The notes under the pieces were generated by a model. The model was not told the DNA's origin. It worked only from the letters and a program-made list of their open reading frames with translations, and searched no databases. Both the position numbers and the translations under genes were made by a program. From positions 148,501 to 212,500 of the forward strand of contig WPIO01000013.1 in NCBI GenBank assembly GCA_009760855.2: 64,000 bases of DNA. Reading direction: 5' to 3'. Origin of the DNA: Cristatella mucedo. Lineage: Eukaryota; Bryozoa; Phylactolaemata; Cristatellidae. This document shows, piece by piece, positions 62,838 through 64,000 of this stretch. Position 1 is the stretch's first letter. Each line of letters starts with the position of its first letter.

Positions 62838-64000
62838 AAGTTATAATAATAACAGGAATCATAGAATAGGTCGTTTGTATAGCCATATCTGGGTGCTTTG
62901 CAACTTTATATAAGAGAAGCAGTAACCAAGGGTTAATGACATGCAGAGTATCATGCTTGGAAAAGCATGCAAAAGCACGCCTACCGTCGCCAGTTAGTCG
63001 GACCTTGGCTAAGTAATATGCACTGAATCTTACACCGGTAAGCAAGCAAAGCACACAGGAGCAACAAGGACAAGTTCACTGTGGCGAAGGGAAGGCTGAG
63101 TGGAAGATATTCGTCGTTAACTGAGGCTTGCTCCTGGGTCGTAGACTAGCGGTAATGCACTGGTTGTGGGTTCGAGTCCTGCAGTAGGAAATTGTTTTTG
63201 TCCTCTGGAAGCGGTGGTGGTAACTACCGGTGCTCTTCTAAAGCTATGTAAATGAGGCTGTTGAATCAGTGAGCTTTTATTATTACTTTGCTTAAATGAT
63301 GCCAAGTTATTGGAGGTGATGACAGAAGCCGGAGGCGAGTTCGAGACTTTTGGTGAATGTGAACTAAAGGCCCGATCACCAACAGATTTTAGTTTAGTGG
63401 GAGGAGCGGCAAGACGACTAGATGCAAGCGAGTAGGTGGTTCGAGAGCACACCAGAGGAGCAGCTATGAGGTAGGGTAGATAAGCTCATGCGAGCGAGTG
63501 AAACGACCTATTTGCTAAGTGAGTATATTGAAAGTCGATTCGATGCTCAAGAGGTAGTGGATGAAGCTCAGACAAAAGTGGCTGTGATGTGGCAGCTGAC
63601 TTCTGTTGACGACAGACGGACCGGACGAGCTGCTGAGTTGCAGAAGTTGCAGAAGATTAAGGGCACAGTCAAGAGTCCCAAATGAAACGAATTGCAGCAC
63701 TCAAGATTTAATGTCACAAATGCATGAACTAGTTTGGGTGTTGGACTCTTGTCCAAGTGGGCCCACATTTCGGTAATGTTGCTCAATAGGAAGTAGGCCG
63801 GCAGTGGAGGTAATGTGCTCATCCAATGACAAGTCGTTTTGAAATACCATGCAGTTTGTGGGCAGAGGTCACGGAAGTGATACTAGATGAACCACTCTCG
63901 AGGGCGAGATCCTTTAACTTGAATGTGATGCGAGGCTTGCCGATAACTATTAGGTTATTCCCATTAAGCTTCAGGAATTCAGGAATTAAGCTTTGCTATT
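62838..64000 (-). mobile_element. LINE C copy, running off the right edge
   Basis: Begins TAATAATAACAGGAATCATA and AGGTCGTTTGTATAGCCATA (like 39838). Coding traces on minus: LKSVGDRAFSSHSPKVSNSP (near 63370) and KLVHAFVTLNLECCNSFHLG (63700-63760). Related to but distinct from LINE A. A SINE-2 at 63125-63290 interrupts it. Confidence 0.68.
63125..63295 (+). mobile_element. SINE-2-like element inside LINE C
   Basis: GTAGACTAGCGGTAATGCAC, GTGGGTTCGAGTCCTGCAGT (B box), GCGGTGGTGGTAACTACCGG and GGCTGTTGAATCAGTGAGCT. Confidence 0.75.

Noticed and set aside
55000-64000. Further TTF2 exons (second RecA lobe) in the right part of the window
   Set aside because: No match to the expected motifs IV-VI was seen on the plus strand; only transposon sequence was recognised.

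Overview
This is a piece of nuclear genome from an animal, most likely a non-vertebrate. The evidence is spliced genes with canonical GT-AG introns of 0.1 to 9 kb, dense microsatellites, several non-LTR retrotransposon families, tRNA-derived SINEs, and Tc1, hAT and pogo-like DNA transposons. There is no prokaryotic-style gene layout. The clade cannot be fixed from the sequence. Exons are GC-rich and introns AT-rich.

Two protein-coding genes are supported, and both run off the window. (1) On the minus strand, 134-7978 holds twelve coding exons of a kyphoscoliosis-peptidase/hillarin-like protein. Its start codon is at 7975 and about 1078 residues are visible before the gene leaves at the left edge. 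Every intron phase is consistent. It carries one complete transglutaminase-like module with Cys-His-Asp, the KY/hillarin-type beta domains, a roughly 400-residue Gly/Ala-rich linker in one exon, and the start of a second transglutaminase-like module whose Cys position is Ala. (2) On the plus strand, 13937-54972 holds at least twelve exons of a transcription termination factor 2 (TTF2/lodestar)-like SNF2 ATPase. They encode a GRF zinc finger, a long low-complexity region, and SNF2 motifs Q, I, Ia, Ib, II (DEAH) and III. The second RecA lobe lies beyond the right edge or in unseen exons. The two genes are head to head, about 5.4 kb apart.

Most of the remaining sequence is mobile-element debris. 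LINE A is a CR1/L2-like family with (ATT)n tails and many 5'-truncated copies. LINE B has a nearly intact reverse-transcriptase ORF at 56491-58031. LINE C has two copies. Two tRNA-derived SINE families are present, and one shares the LINE 3' stem-loop. There are two decayed Tc1 elements, a pair of pogo/Tigger-like repeats, and a hAT (ZMYM1-like) gene broken by a LINE and two SINEs. A large foldback repeat lies at 45.5-47.3 kb. Long CA, AT, CT and GA microsatellites are scattered through the TTF2 introns.

Layout: 0-8.6 kb KY/hillarin-like gene; 8.6-13.9 kb intergenic; 13.9-55 kb TTF2-like gene with large repeat-filled introns; 55-64 kb nested transposons. No CRISPR, operon or functional tRNA/rRNA gene was seen. 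I found no fully convincing undescribed system. The most interesting items are the catalytic/pseudo-catalytic tandem in the KY gene, the shared LINE/SINE tail hairpin, the foldback element, and the unexplained GC-rich island at 53.4-54.7 kb.
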